Of a DNA stretch of 64,000 nucleotides, positions 36,171-47,853 are shown piece by piece. The DNA is from Agelaius tricolor (lineage: Eukaryota > Chordata > Aves > Passeriformes > Icteridae), in the NCBI GenBank assembly GCA_023055355.1, contig JALJCS010000001.1:95589381-95653380 (forward strand). The letters run 5' to 3'. The notes under the pieces were generated by a model. That model did no database searches and was not told the origin of the DNA. It saw only the letters and a list, made by a program, of their open reading frames with translations. Position 1 is the stretch's first letter. The number at the start of each line of letters is the position of its first letter. Both the position numbers and the translations under genes were made by a program.

Positions 36171-38421
36171 GAAGGAATCTTTCTGTTCTCTTCCACTCCC
36201 GCTGCCTTCCTGCTATTCCAAGCACTTGTTATTTTTCTGGCAGTATATGGACAAAAGATTAAGAACGTCTCTAGGGTTCCTGAATCATGTACTCCATGTG
36301 ACTTGCAATTTGCTATTTTCAATCTTGCATCCAGAATTCCAAAGCAAGGGGTTGGACACAGAGTTTTAGGGTTTCTTATAGCTAACACTTTTATAAGTAT
36401 TGGCCTTTCCAAGTCCCCCTGTATCTTTTTGAACTGTTAGACCTCTTCCTGCTTTTATGCTCCTATTGTGATAGATTAACGAGTGGGAAGTCTTCTGGGT
36501 TGATTATATTATTTTCTTCGTATAAGTAGCTTTACATAGTTGTCAACTATGAAGTGAGATGGTTCAAATCATGATTTTAACCCAAATCTATTACTTCTTT
36601 GCAATTCCAAGGAACATAAATACTTTTTTGGTGCACTGAAAAACAGTGGAAAAGAGTCTTTTAATTGCAATGGCCTTTAATCTCAACATTATTTTGCATT
36701 ATGAGTAAATAAGCAAAGATATAAAACCATAACCAAGGTTTGAATAGAAAGCAGGAATCCTGGCCCAGAATCCATTCTTAGATGTTCATCCTTTAATTTT
36801 CAGTTCCAGAAACCCTGTTCATGTGAAAAATGTCAGCATAACATCAAATAAAGGATAATCTGCAGGCTAGTTTTCTTTGGCAGCTTCTCAGAATACCATG
36901 AATACTCTCTGTTGTTATTTGGCAATGCCTTTGTGTACAGTATATTTGACAGAAAATGCCTGTAGACTGTCCTCTAAGGTAGTATCCTGCAGTTATATTT
37001 CTGTCTCCTGAACTGATCTCTTTGCAGTAGCAACAAAAGTCAAAACAGCACCAAACATTTCCTATATCTGTCCAGTTTCTGTCCAGTCCGAAAGATGTGT
37101 CTTCCTTTTATGACACTTGCTTCCCTACAAATGAGGCAAGAAATTTCCTAGTGAAATAGAAAGCTTTCAGAAAATTGAAGAGAAAGATGTTTAAACGTAC
37201 AGTAAAGATCCAAAGCTTTCCTTAGACAGGGGTATGAAATTAAAGTGTTCTCATGATTCATAACTGCGCTGGAACAGGGGATGATTGTCCCAGGCTGGGC
37301 TGAAATGGCATCCTGGGGCACAGGAGGGTGGGGAGGTCCCCATATTTGTTTGGAAAGTACAGTCAGGCTCAGCATTTATCTCTGAAAGTACTATTTTCTG
37401 CTCATGCAGTGTTTTAACAATATTTAGTTTGGGAAATCCTTAAATGGTTGTCATTGGGACTATTCCTTCTCTGGGCTGGATGGTAAAACTGTACAAAACC
37501 TCTCCCTTAGGACAGGTCTGTATGGGCTGCTCCTACCAAGGCTGAAGGTGTGCTAGGAGGGCTGTTGACACTGCAGAGTCTTGCTGGAGGGATGGAAGAG
37601 AGTGAATTTTGTCACTACATAAAGATAAAAATGAGGCCTCAGCTGCAAACAGAGAAGTGGAATGAATTAAGAACTGAGATATTGCACATAAAATAATTGA
37701 ATTACAGACACTGAAGTAGAAATAAAATTTAAGAAAACCCACAGTATTGCTCACAAATCCTCTTGTTAATATTTAAGGCATTGCTTTGTGCTGTGATTAA
37801 TTGAGACTAGGAAAAATGGTGAAGATTGTAGCTGATGATCTACAGAAATATAAAAATAGAAGTAAGAGGTCTACGCTTTAAAATAAGTGCACTCACCATC
37901 CCTTTCTGGCAGACGATACACAGGCACAATTTCTGTACATTCTAAAAATACTGTAAGTGGGAGCAGAATGTGATTGATATTTTTTGAAAAGGGAATATGT
38001 TAGAAATGTGAATGATAGCTATATCCTGCCATTTGTACCAGTGTATATATAGTCCTAGAAATGTAGAATGGATGACAGTCACAAGCAGTTTTTATAAATA
38101 GATATTTTAGATGATTCTCATTGAAATTAGCTCTAAATGGAAAGACATTAGAAGGAGACATAAATTATAATCTTTCCAAGCACTGACTGTGTCAGGAGCA
38201 ATGTTACCAATTTCCTGAAATAAAGATTTTCTTTAACAACCGTACTCATTCAGCTGTGTGACTGACTCAGTCCATTTTTGATGTCTCAAACTCAGTCTAA
38301 ATGCATTACTCAGACTTGCAACTTATAATTTTAAATCTCTCTTTCACATGAAAAAAAATAATTTCTTAGCTCTGAATCATTCTATGTCTCTAATTCAGAG
38401 GTGAATGGGTAATATTACAGC

Positions 38422-38459
38422 TATATATATATGTGTGTGTGTGTATATATACACATATG
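38422..38459. repeat. Alternating (TA)n(TG)n(TA)n microsatellite
   Basis: Thirty-eight bases of strict pyrimidine-purine alternation, with TA, then TG, then TA and CA steps. Confidence 0.9.
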
Positions 38460-39108
38460 ATTAGGCATCACAAGAAGAGTTTTTCCTATTTTATGCATGG
38501 TAATATAATGAACTTTAATAGATCCATCTCGCACGATGGAGTAGATGAAGAGTTCTTGAGATCTCAAAACAAAATATATTATTCATTCCTTCTTTAAAGT
38601 ACTTCTAAGACAGTCTCACAAGATGGTGGCTTTCAAACTGAACTTAGAAATGCTGGAGAGGTAAAAAACCCTCTGTAAGGACATATGCAAGAACAGTTTT
38701 GTTTGAGATCAAGGTATAGGTCTTACCTAGAAGTGATAAAAAAAGGCAGATCTCCCTTATTTTTCTTACCTGTCAACTGTCTTTGTCAGACTTCGTGCAT
38801 GTATTGCAAGGCTTCAAAAAATGTATGGAGGTCAGAATATAACACATTGGTTTTGTGGTAACTTACAACACCATAACTTTCATTAAAATATTTTTCATTT
38901 TGGAAGAATACTACTATGATACCTAGATATTCCACTACATGGCAAATTAAGAAACTGTAGTCAACTGTGCTTTTACAACCCAAGATCCAAATAGCTTATA
39001 TTTTGCATGTAAATGGCTTTGTTCTCCCCTTGTTTTGCATTCTTGGTAAACAGAGTGAATGAAATGATAAATTATGATCATTATGACAAATTAAGAAAAT
39101 TTGTGATT

Positions 39109-39168
39109 AATCAGTTGTATATATACATATATATGTTTTATATACATATTTCTCATATACAACTGATT
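39109..39168. repeat. Inverted repeat with 14-bp perfect arms
   Basis: AATCAGTTGTATAT at the left is the exact reverse complement of ATATACAACTGATT at the right, with a 32-base AT-rich loop that itself has partial TATACATAT symmetry. Confidence 0.85.
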
Positions 39169-40934
39169 TTGCTTTGGTAGTTTTAAAAATGGCTCCAGCT
39201 ACAGCAGCTGGGAAGATCTTCCTTTTGTATCAATATTGGATGGCATTTTCTTCCAGTTTAAAATTCACCTTCCTTTATAAGCTGTACTGGATCTTATTCT
39301 TGCTAGTCTGTCCCCAGGTTGCACACCTACACAGATTGCTGCAGAAGGATACAAATTTCTAAAGCTGAGTGAATCAATTCAGTTTTGGCAGCCAAATTTT
39401 ACAACCAATATTTCTTGCTTAGAATGCAGTTTTTTGGCACATTACATTGGGCTATGGTTATCCTGTAACATTAGTAGCATTGTGCATTGAACTGTGGGAA
39501 AAGCCACATCTCAGTGTGGTGGAAATGCCACTGGAGAAGGAACAAGTTCCTTCCAAGCCAATTGAGTTTTGCTTTTAATAAACTCATTGGAAATGAATCA
39601 GCATGGAATTTCATGAATTCTGGCCAGATTTTCATTAGGTTTCAGTACCCTGAGTTATTTTTTTTTATCCCAGAAAGTTCAGCTTCTGTTTGGCACTGGG
39701 ACCGGTTATACTCTGGTTTTAGACATGAACCAGCTTTCTAAAGAAGCCTGGTCAGCTGTGCTGTCATGGTGCTGAACCCCAGCTAGCAGGATCTGACGAT
39801 GGCAGAGTAGGATATCAGTATTTGCTGAGATCTAGTATCACATTAATACATCTCAGTAACCTCTGAATGGGAGGTGGCTTGTAACTCCCCATCTTCAGAT
39901 GCAGGTTGGGTTAGCATGTGCCTCTGTGCAGCCTTAATTTAAGTGAAGTGGTCACGTTTTCAAGAATTCCTTCCATGTAAGAACTCATTGTGAGGTTTCC
40001 ATGAACATGCATATAGAGCACTGGTTAGTTTACTTGCCATCCATAGCTACAGTAAACTCATTCCCTTTACATCATAAAATTGTGCTTTGCAGTCACCCAG
40101 TGCTTTCCATGAGGAAGGAGGAGGTGCCTTTTTTCTGAAAGGTGGAGAGCCAAGAGTAAAATATGAAGCCTTTTGATAAAATCTTTTCCTCCCTGATTAG
40201 CCAACCAGGACATTTAGACAGAAACTGCACAGCAAGTGCTCTTTGGTGGGGATCTCATGCCTAGTTTATGTTTTGGGATACAAAACCTCACTTCCTGTAG
40301 AACTTTCTCAAGCCCAAGACTGGGAAAATATCATCTTTTAGTGGGTGAATTTGGATCTCTTAACTAAATATGTTACATACATTGTGCAAAAGCAAAATGC
40401 AGAATAATTTCCCTGTGGACAATTATTAGTGTAGAAAATGCTCCAGTGAGAAATACAATAGATAAAAGAATTGTGTATTTCATATTAAAAACATCCATCC
40501 ATCTTTCCTAAGTAAGACACAAGCTGCACATCTGCTCAGAATATCTCCCACCGAACAGAAGCATATGAGCGAACTTAGATAAAAGCCTAATTATTTTAGC
40601 AAAAGATGAATAAAAATGAAATCAGTTTTATAATTCTTACAAGTTTCTCTGTCATCATATAGATTTAAATGAAATGTAGGTAGTTCAACAAGAACAATTT
40701 AAAAAACACCAAAACCAACAACAACTTATCTCTCTTCCAATCCAATTGTGACTTCATGTGTATTAAAAAATGAGGTCAATTTTAGTGCTGCTATTCTTAA
40801 CTGGGGAAAAAGTCGATGAAGTAAAGCCCCATGTTGTAATCATCTAAACACATTTCAAAGGGCACTGGGCAGAGGGTAAAGAAGCAACAGCTCAGATTTA
40901 CCAGCTGGACATTTACACTCATGGCAGTGGGTGG

Positions 40935-41304
40935 AAGAACCTGGCTGGACTGTTCATTCTGGGCAAGAGAAGGCTCAGGGTGGATCTCATCAGTGTGTAT
41001 AAACACCTGAAGGAGGGAGAAAATAAGACAGAGCCAGGCTCTTTGTAGTGGTATCCAGTGACAGGACCAGAGGCAATGGGCACAATCCAAAACACAGGAG
41101 GCTCCCTCTGAGAATCAGGAAAACCTTTTTCACTGACTGAGTGGCTGAGCAGTGCCACAGGTTGTCCTGAGTCTATGTGGAGTCTCCATCCCTGGATAGA
41201 CCCTCAAAAACTCCCCGGACATAGTCTTGGGCCACTGGCTTTAGGTAGGTTGGACCTCCAGAGGCTGCTTCCAGGCTCAACAGTTCTCTAATTTTATGAT
41301 TCAG
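40935..41304 (+). mobile_element. CR1 LINE, 3' fragment (about 370 bp)
   Basis: Diverged CR1 end with GGCTGGACTGTTCATTCTGG, GGTGGATCTCATCAGTGTGT, ACAGGACCAGAGGCAATGGG and GGTTGGACCTCCAGAGGCTG, closing with TTTTATGATTCAG. It has internal small deletions and no intact frame. Confidence 0.88.
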
Positions 41305-44300
41305 TAATTCCTACTTAATTCTTGTGATGCAAAGTGTATTATACCTGCATACAAAACACTTGGGCAAATGCAATAAAATGAATGTAATTTGAATTTCTGG
41401 CACAATTCCTCATGCTGTAAAAATAATTGTTGAGGTAAAGCACAAAGATGTTATTAGCAGTGTTCTATGATTTCCTCAGATTTTGATGTCTTGCCAGTGT
41501 AGCCTTCCCCCGCAGCTCCCACTGCAAACTTATCTCAAAGAAATGTTGAGTATCCATCATAAGCAAAGCAATTTTCCAAGGATTGTGAAATGCACCATGT
41601 AAATTTATGCAGTCACTGTCAAGGCATTTAAAACAGAGGCTTATTTTCAGTAGTGAACCCTTAGAGAGGACAAAATTTTTATGTAAACAGATGACAAAAT
41701 ACTAAATAGTGGCTGCAGTTTTGGTGGAGGATGTGTGCAGAGGTGGCTTATAAGCATTCCTGCTGGGTCCTCCATGGACCTCGTTCCAGGGACTGCACAA
41801 TTTCCCACCCAGTTTATCCATCATGTCAAAGCTCTGATCCCACACACAAAGGAACTGTGTGCTCTGTCTCAAACACCAGTTTCTACCATGGTTTGAAAAA
41901 CTGCAGTTCTGAACTGCTTTGTGTAGAATTCAAAATTGAGAAATTGAGATGATTTATTCCATGGAAAAGCTTTTAGGGAAAAAGCCATCTTAGGACAAAG
42001 GAAGGGAAATGGAGTTGGTAGGTCATAAAATAGCTGATTTTCTGACTATACTCACCCAATTCCTGCTCTTAACCTTCCCCCAGCACCTTGCAAAATAAAT
42101 AATTGTAGACAGCATGGGAAATGAGATTTTTACAAGAACTATTTTTATTTTTAGACTTAAAAAGTTAAGCAACAATAGATTCAGCTTTTTTTTGGTCCGA
42201 TTTGGTTCTCTTTCCTCATAAGGCTCTGAAAGCAATGGAAGAGAAAGAGTCTTTCCCTTCCCTCAGATGCTCTGCTTTCAAATTAACCATAAGCTGCTAC
42301 TCAGAGAAAAATTTGGAGCATGGACCCCAGCACTAACTGGAACACCAGTGACTTGCCCAAGGGGGAAACTTCTTGTTCATTGAAGGAGTTGTTTGTTGAT
42401 TTTTCAGATCACTGACATCTGTCTCTCAGTGGTTTGTCACTTTGTGGCCCATTATTGTTTGGATATAACATATTATTTTGATATTATCACTAAATTGTTC
42501 TTTCTGGAGATGTAGATTCGGGCCTTTCAGTGGAAGCTTGTTTTATTGCCCGGCATTATCACAAACACAAATATTTTCAGGAAGGGATGAATTGTATGTT
42601 TATGTATGTCAACATAGACCCTCTTGGTTCTATTACTGTCAATATACTGTACATAATGCGAACAAACTGTGTACAAAATGTACATAACTGTGAACAAACA
42701 AAGGCATCTGACTCTTCAGTATATAAACCAGCAGTTCACCTCCCTGCTGGGGAGGAAAATCCATGCCCCATAGCTCTTTCTAGCTATGCTGCTCTTCAAG
42801 AAAAAGGCTGAAATACATAGTGTCAGCTGGTGGGAAACTGCCTTCAGAACTTGATGAATAGAGGAAAGTCTTGATGGCTTGTTTTCCTTTTCCCTCTGGG
42901 GTTATTCAAAAACTCAAGTCTAAAATTAATGCTTATGACACTTGAAGCAGAATGAAACCCTAGCACTGGAGGCTTTTATGGGCTGTGATGTCATGCCTAG
43001 AGACAAGTTTGTTTATGTGGTTGAAGGGGGATTTACTGGTCTTTCCCATTGCTTTTTGTCTGCCCGTGCCAGTACAGTCTGTTCTTGAAGAATGTTGGGT
43101 TCTGACACATGGTTTGGAAAGAAAAGCAAACATTATGTTTTATATGTATAGACATCTTCTCTTTTGATCTTTTATTTGTCATTTTAATTTTTCTGATGGG
43201 TTGTCCTAGTCCTCCTTTGCACTAATCCAGTATTGATTGGGTTGGTCAGTGGCCTTGATTGTTCAGTGTTTACCTGCAACTGGAAAACCAGGTGGATTTC
43301 TATATTTTCCTGTTCTTATTTTTGCATCCCCAGAGAGAAACTTTGGTTTGGTATATTCAGATTTATGATGATAATTTCAATTACTTCAACCTTACAATCA
43401 AATTTGGGTGATTTGAAACCATAACTCTACTCCAGAGCATTTGGAAATTCATGAATTGAAGCACTTTGCCCCACCTTCAAACCCAGGAGCAGCCTCACAT
43501 GAGCAAGGACACAATAAATAGATTGTTTTCATGGGAGTACCATGGGCTCAAGAGGACTTAGGCCATTCTGATGGTCTCATGGCAGTGAGAGCTGGGTTTT
43601 CCTCTGTGGGGAGCAGCAACAGGGCAAGTGGTACAAGTGGCTGCATGTGCAGTGCCTGGACCCCAGGGCCCCCAAGTGCTTTTCTTTCCAAACCATGTCT
43701 AGGCAGGGCAGCAGGTTCACCCGCTCTGAACCTGATGCCCTGAGGTGCCCCTTGGAGACTGAATCTGGGCTAGCTGTTCTATTACTAATAACGCCTAATT
43801 TTTCCTCGTGCTGCTGTGGTGGCTCTGGATGTACACGCTGACACTTGTGCCACCTCAGTGAGACTGCTGTGATTCCATGGGCTGGAGACTCAGCAGGGCC
43901 ATTGCTGCTTCTCACAGCACCAGCTGTACTCATGCAATTAGCCCATCGGTGTCCCAGAAGCTCTAGGATTTCCACTCCTCAAAAAATCCAAGTCCAGCAG
44001 CCCCAGGCGGAGAAGTTCCTGTGCTCCCTCTCTCAGACACATTAAGATCCTTTCATAACAGTTTGCAGGGAAAATCTCCTTTTGCTCACAGGCTGTGCAA
44101 AGAGCCCAAAGTTTTCAGTGTGCCAAGTTTTCCTGTTCTTTCAGGAGCTCAGCAATTGTCACACTTGATGAAACATCTTATGATTATTTTACAATTTTGG
44201 CAATCTAAAAAGATTTTTTGTTAGTGAAAACAATCAATGAACTTCCACTAGAAATTGGCAAAAATATTTTATTTTTTATATACAAAAAATAATGTGCCTG

Positions 44301-46951
44301 TGGCTTCTAGGGTACAGTCCCACATTATTCTCTTGTTAATTTCCCTGGCAATTCTGATTGCTGCAGTGTTTCATAAATGGATAAGCTTTTGTACAGACTC
44401 ATGCCTTCATAGTGGTAATCTTGTTTCAAAGCTTTTCCGTCTGTTTTCTGCACATTATAGATGATGTATTATCTTTACTGAGCATTTGCTACTCACTGAT
44501 TTGTTGTTTTGGTGATTCACAGTTGCTGTTTATGCCCTTTGGAATTTTTCTTTGAAGAAGGAAACATTGTGCTGAGGCACTTGGGTCTTTGTTTTGGACC
44601 ATTATTTGGAAAATATTTGAAAAGGCAGTATGGATGTGCTACTACGTGGAGAAAAAGCAGCAAAAGACAGCATGTATGTTCTAGCCCTATGAAATATTCC
44701 TGGTCCAGAGAGAATGGAAGTCAACCAAAAGTCTTTCCATTGACTGTAGTGGGTTTTGGATCAAGTCTTGTGTATGTAAGTGGCGTCCAAATATCTGAGC
44801 TGTTCACAAATGGTCCATGTCTGTTATAGTTACCAGGAAATGCAGGCAGTGGGCCAGAGTTCAAAGATTCAGCTTTTTCAAATCCAAGTCACACTTACAA
44901 AAAGAAAGATGCCTTTGTCCAACCTGTTCCAGTCCTCCAGGGTGCTGAATTTTCTTGTGACTCAAGTCTTCAGCTATTAAAAAAATAACAAAAACTTTCC
45001 TAGCTAGATGCATATTGGACAGGAACTAGTAAATCTCAGGAAAGGTGGAGTGTAATTCTGAAAATGGCCTGGAAAGCAGGAACACAGTGACTTTCAAAAA
45101 CAGACTCTGATATAAGCTCAACCTACAAATGCACTGAGTTTTGAGATGAGGATTGGTAAGTCTCACAGTGTCTGCCATTGTGGGGACTAGGCCCAATGAA
45201 TGTATTTATGCTATGGTAAATACACTGAAGACTGCAAGGCATACAGCTACCAAGGGAGCTGCAAAAACACACAGGGGAAATTTCTGTGTACGCTCTATCA
45301 AGGTACTCAAATAATCTCTTTGGATGTAACATAACATCATACTGTGCTGGAGAACAGTCATGGGTCTCCATTTAAAAGCTATTTCTCATGTTGATTTTTA
45401 CTACAAAATTTAAGACATTGTGAATGCTTTGAACATGAACTTCCCATCATCACATTAAAAAAATACCAGAAAACAATGACCTGAAGAATCCTGTTCACTG
45501 GAACAAATTAGACTATTTGTAAGTCATTTTCCGGGAACTTACGTGCACAGATGGAAAACACCACAAGAATAATTTCATAAACAATAACCAAAATAATTAA
45601 GAATTTGTTGATCTTTTATTGAGAAATGGTGGTCTAAAAGACAGCTGTTTGCTGTACTGGCAGCTAGTTCCTCATAAGTATTCCTGAGAAGGACGTGTTT
45701 GCATCTCCAGGTGAGCATAATCAGTGGCACAGTTGCGTAGAACATAAACTGCATTCAGCATCTGCAACCTTTTACTCATGGTAGTTAAGAAATAAAAATT
45801 ACCTCTGGCAATGCTTCAGATACTCCCAAGAGGTCTAGTGTGTATAAAGAACAGGAGTGAGAAAATTGGAAAGCTGCTCCTCCTTGCTTACAAGTGCCCC
45901 ACAAATGATTAACAATTGCTTTCTTCAGAAGAAGTCCTATAATCTGGCCTAGTTTATCAATCAATTTCAGGAATAAAGAAAAAATCTTCAGCTTTGTGGC
46001 ACCTTCACAAATATGGCAGAATATGTTTAAGACTGGGTCATTACCAGTGTGTCCATTGAGAGGAGTGCTAGACATCAACAGCTGAACACACAACAGAGGG
46101 CAACATCTAGTTAGAAAATTATTCACGGTTCTAGGAAGTCATGGAAAATTCTCCATAAGTTAGCTGGCTCTCACTGTCATTTGATTAAATCCTGAAAAGT
46201 AAAATTGCAGATAAATCAAAAGATGAGGTTCTGCATATGGACTGGGTGCTCTTCATGTCTAGGAAGCATAGAGATTTTGAGAAAAAACCAATAAAAATAG
46301 ATCAAAATTTGTATTCAGATACAAATGTATAACTTTGTATTCAAACTTGCAAAAATGTCATGAGAAAAGTAGCACAGAAGAATTTGCTTTACAGTTACAG
46401 AAAATCTATTCATCCCTATTTTCATCAGTGGTGACAACAAGAGCCAAAAAATGCTTTACTTACTGCTGAAAATGAAAGGTGACTCACACAGGCAGTATGA
46501 GTAAGTAAAATTTTCAAAGACTGCCTTTCATATTTGACCAGTTTAGTGATTATGTTGCAGACCTTTTATGGATGATTTGGAGTACATGTGAGCATAGAGG
46601 GAATGTGGGGGTGAGGAACAGCTTTTTTCCCACATATAAACCCTAACCACGTCCATCTTAAAGGAGCCATAAAGCCATAGTCCAAACCAAGCCCACCTGT
46701 ACTGGACTGTGCTCTAGATTCTTCTTAATTTGCAAAAAGAGCAGGAAACAGGAGCTTGTGCCCTTTTCAGAGTCTGTTTAGGAAAAAACAACATAAATCC
46801 TGGAAGACTAGAAGCAGAACAACTGCTCTCTTCCCTTAATCAGAAAGGCTGTCACACATGGTCAGGTTATGCTTACAGACTTGATTCTATTCCCACCACA
46901 GATATTCTTAGGGCTCTTTCTCCTCTCTTCTGCCTGGCCAACACCCTGCAG
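41305..46951. other. Intergenic sequence (5.6 kb)
   Basis: No recognisable exon or transposon. A GC-richer stretch at about 43530-44030 has overlapping open frames on both strands, which I take as base-composition effects. Confidence 0.5.
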
Positions 46952-47260
46952 TATAGTAGAGGAAATGTATTTAAATGTCTGTATAGAGGCTTTGCTCCGG
47001 AGGTCCCGGTTGCCCTTGATGGGCTGCAGCTGTGATGTCCTTAATTGGGCTGCAGCTGTAACCAATGAAGATGACCGAGATAAAAGGGGGCGGGTTAGAC
47101 AGTCAGGGAGAGCCTTGGAAAAGCCCTGACCTGAGAGAGAACAGTATGCAGCAGAAGGAGTCAATGAAGAGCTATAGCCATGAGAATACACCAAAGCGGT
47201 ATGGACCCTAGAAATCTAATAACAACAATATGGGACTCTAGAAATAATGGAAGAACAACA
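46952..47260 (+). repeat. 5' LTR of the miniature element
   Basis: Begins TATAGTAGAGG (TG to TA at the first two bases, also in the 3' copy) and ends AGAACAACA. It contains the repeat GGGCTGCAGCTGT twice, a CCAAT box (TAACCAATGAAG) and a GATAAAAGGGGG TATA-like box about 15 bases after it, which is a plausible U3 promoter. Confidence 0.88.
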
Positions 47261-47262
47261 AG

Positions 47263-47280
47263 TGGTGATCCCGATGTGAT
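47263..47280 (+). promoter_or_regulatory. Primer binding site, tRNA-Trp type
   Basis: TGGTGATCCCGATGTGAT differs from the complement of the tRNA-Trp 3' end (TGGTGACCCCGACGTGAT) by two C-to-T changes, one of them at a CpG. It starts two bases after the 5' LTR, as in avian leukosis-type viruses. Confidence 0.85.
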
Positions 47281-47384
47281 AGTTAACACAAGATAAGACA
47301 GCTGAGAGCTGTGGCAGCCAAGAGCTGTGATGTGATAGTTAACAGAAGATAAGACGGCTGAGAGCTGTGGAAGCTGAGACCTGC
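47273..47384 (+). repeat. 56-bp tandem duplication starting inside the primer site
   Basis: Two units beginning GATGTGATAGTTAACA lie at 47273 and 47329. The second therefore carries a partial copy of the primer site. Both contain GATAAGAC-GCTGAGAGCTGTGG. They differ at only a few positions, with more drift toward the end. Confidence 0.85.
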
Positions 47385-47388
47385 GACA

Positions 47389-47488
47389 GAACATAGCCTT
47401 TGGGTCAGAGAGCTGTGAAAGAGTATGGCCTTTGAGCAAGGAGCTATGTGTGTTGAACATGGCCTGTGAGTCATGGAGTAATGTATGT
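47389..47488 (+). repeat. Three imperfect units of about 33 bp in the element interior
   Basis: CATAGCCTTTGGGTCAGAGA, TATGGCCTTTGAGCAAGGAG and CATGGCCTGTGAGTCATGGA recur in order at roughly equal spacing, each followed by an AGCTGTG/AGCTATG/AGTAATG word. No coding frame is formed. Confidence 0.65.
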
Positions 47489-47526
47489 ATTGTACTCAAA
47501 CATCTGTACAACTGTTAACTCATGTA

Positions 47527-47542
47527 AAAGAAAAGGGGGAAA
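47527..47542 (+). promoter_or_regulatory. Polypurine tract of the miniature element
   Basis: AAAGAAAAGGGGGAAA sits directly before the 3' LTR. This is the position and composition expected of a plus-strand primer, and it resembles the G-run-plus-AA end of alpharetroviral tracts. Confidence 0.85.
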
Positions 47543-47853
47543 TATAGTAGAGGACATGTATTTAAATATCTGTATAGAGGCTTTTCCCCAGAGGTCCTGG
47601 TTGCCCTTGATGGGCTGCAGCTGTGATGTCCTTAATTGGGCTGCAGCTGTAACCAATGAAGATGACTGGGATAAAAGGGGGTGGGTTAGCCAGTCAGGGA
47701 GAGCCTTGGAGGAGCCCTGACCTGAGAGAGAACAGCATGCAGCAGAAGGAGTCAGTGAAGATCTGCGGCCATGAGAATACATCAAAGATGTATGGACTTT
47801 AGAAATCTAATAACAGCAATATGAGACTCCAGAGAAATAATAGAAGAACAACA
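47543..47853 (+). repeat. 3' LTR of the miniature element
   Basis: Same layout as the 5' LTR, including the CCAAT and GATAAAAGGGGG boxes. It has a 2-base insertion near its end relative to the 5' copy and ends AGAACAACA before the CTGTAG flank. Confidence 0.88.

Larger units (their letters stand above)
33609..40934. other. Intergenic sequence (7.3 kb)
   Basis: Mostly AT-rich unique sequence. It contains one weak CR1 scrap and the alternating repeats listed separately. No exon is recognised; the open frames are all short and lack domain signatures. Confidence 0.5.
46952..47853 (+). mobile_element. Miniature LTR retroelement (902 bp) with tRNA-Trp-type primer site
   Basis: Two direct repeats of about 310 bp flank only 282 bp of interior. 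Going 5' to 3' there is a 5' LTR, a two-base spacer, a primer binding site close to the complement of tRNA-Trp, a non-coding interior with short repeats, a polypurine tract, and a 3' LTR. The flanks are CTGCAG and CTGTAG, a probable 6-bp target duplication with one transition. Six-base duplications and tRNA-Trp priming are known from avian alpharetroviruses and related ERVs. No gag, pol or env sequence is present. By hand the LTRs differ at roughly 27 of 309 positions, mostly transitions. It is either a non-autonomous family member mobilised in trans or an internally deleted provirus. Confidence 0.85.

Noticed and set aside
43531..44045. Cluster of overlapping open frames on both strands
   Set aside because: Overlap on both strands in a GC-richer patch, with no domain, no splice context and no family similarity.
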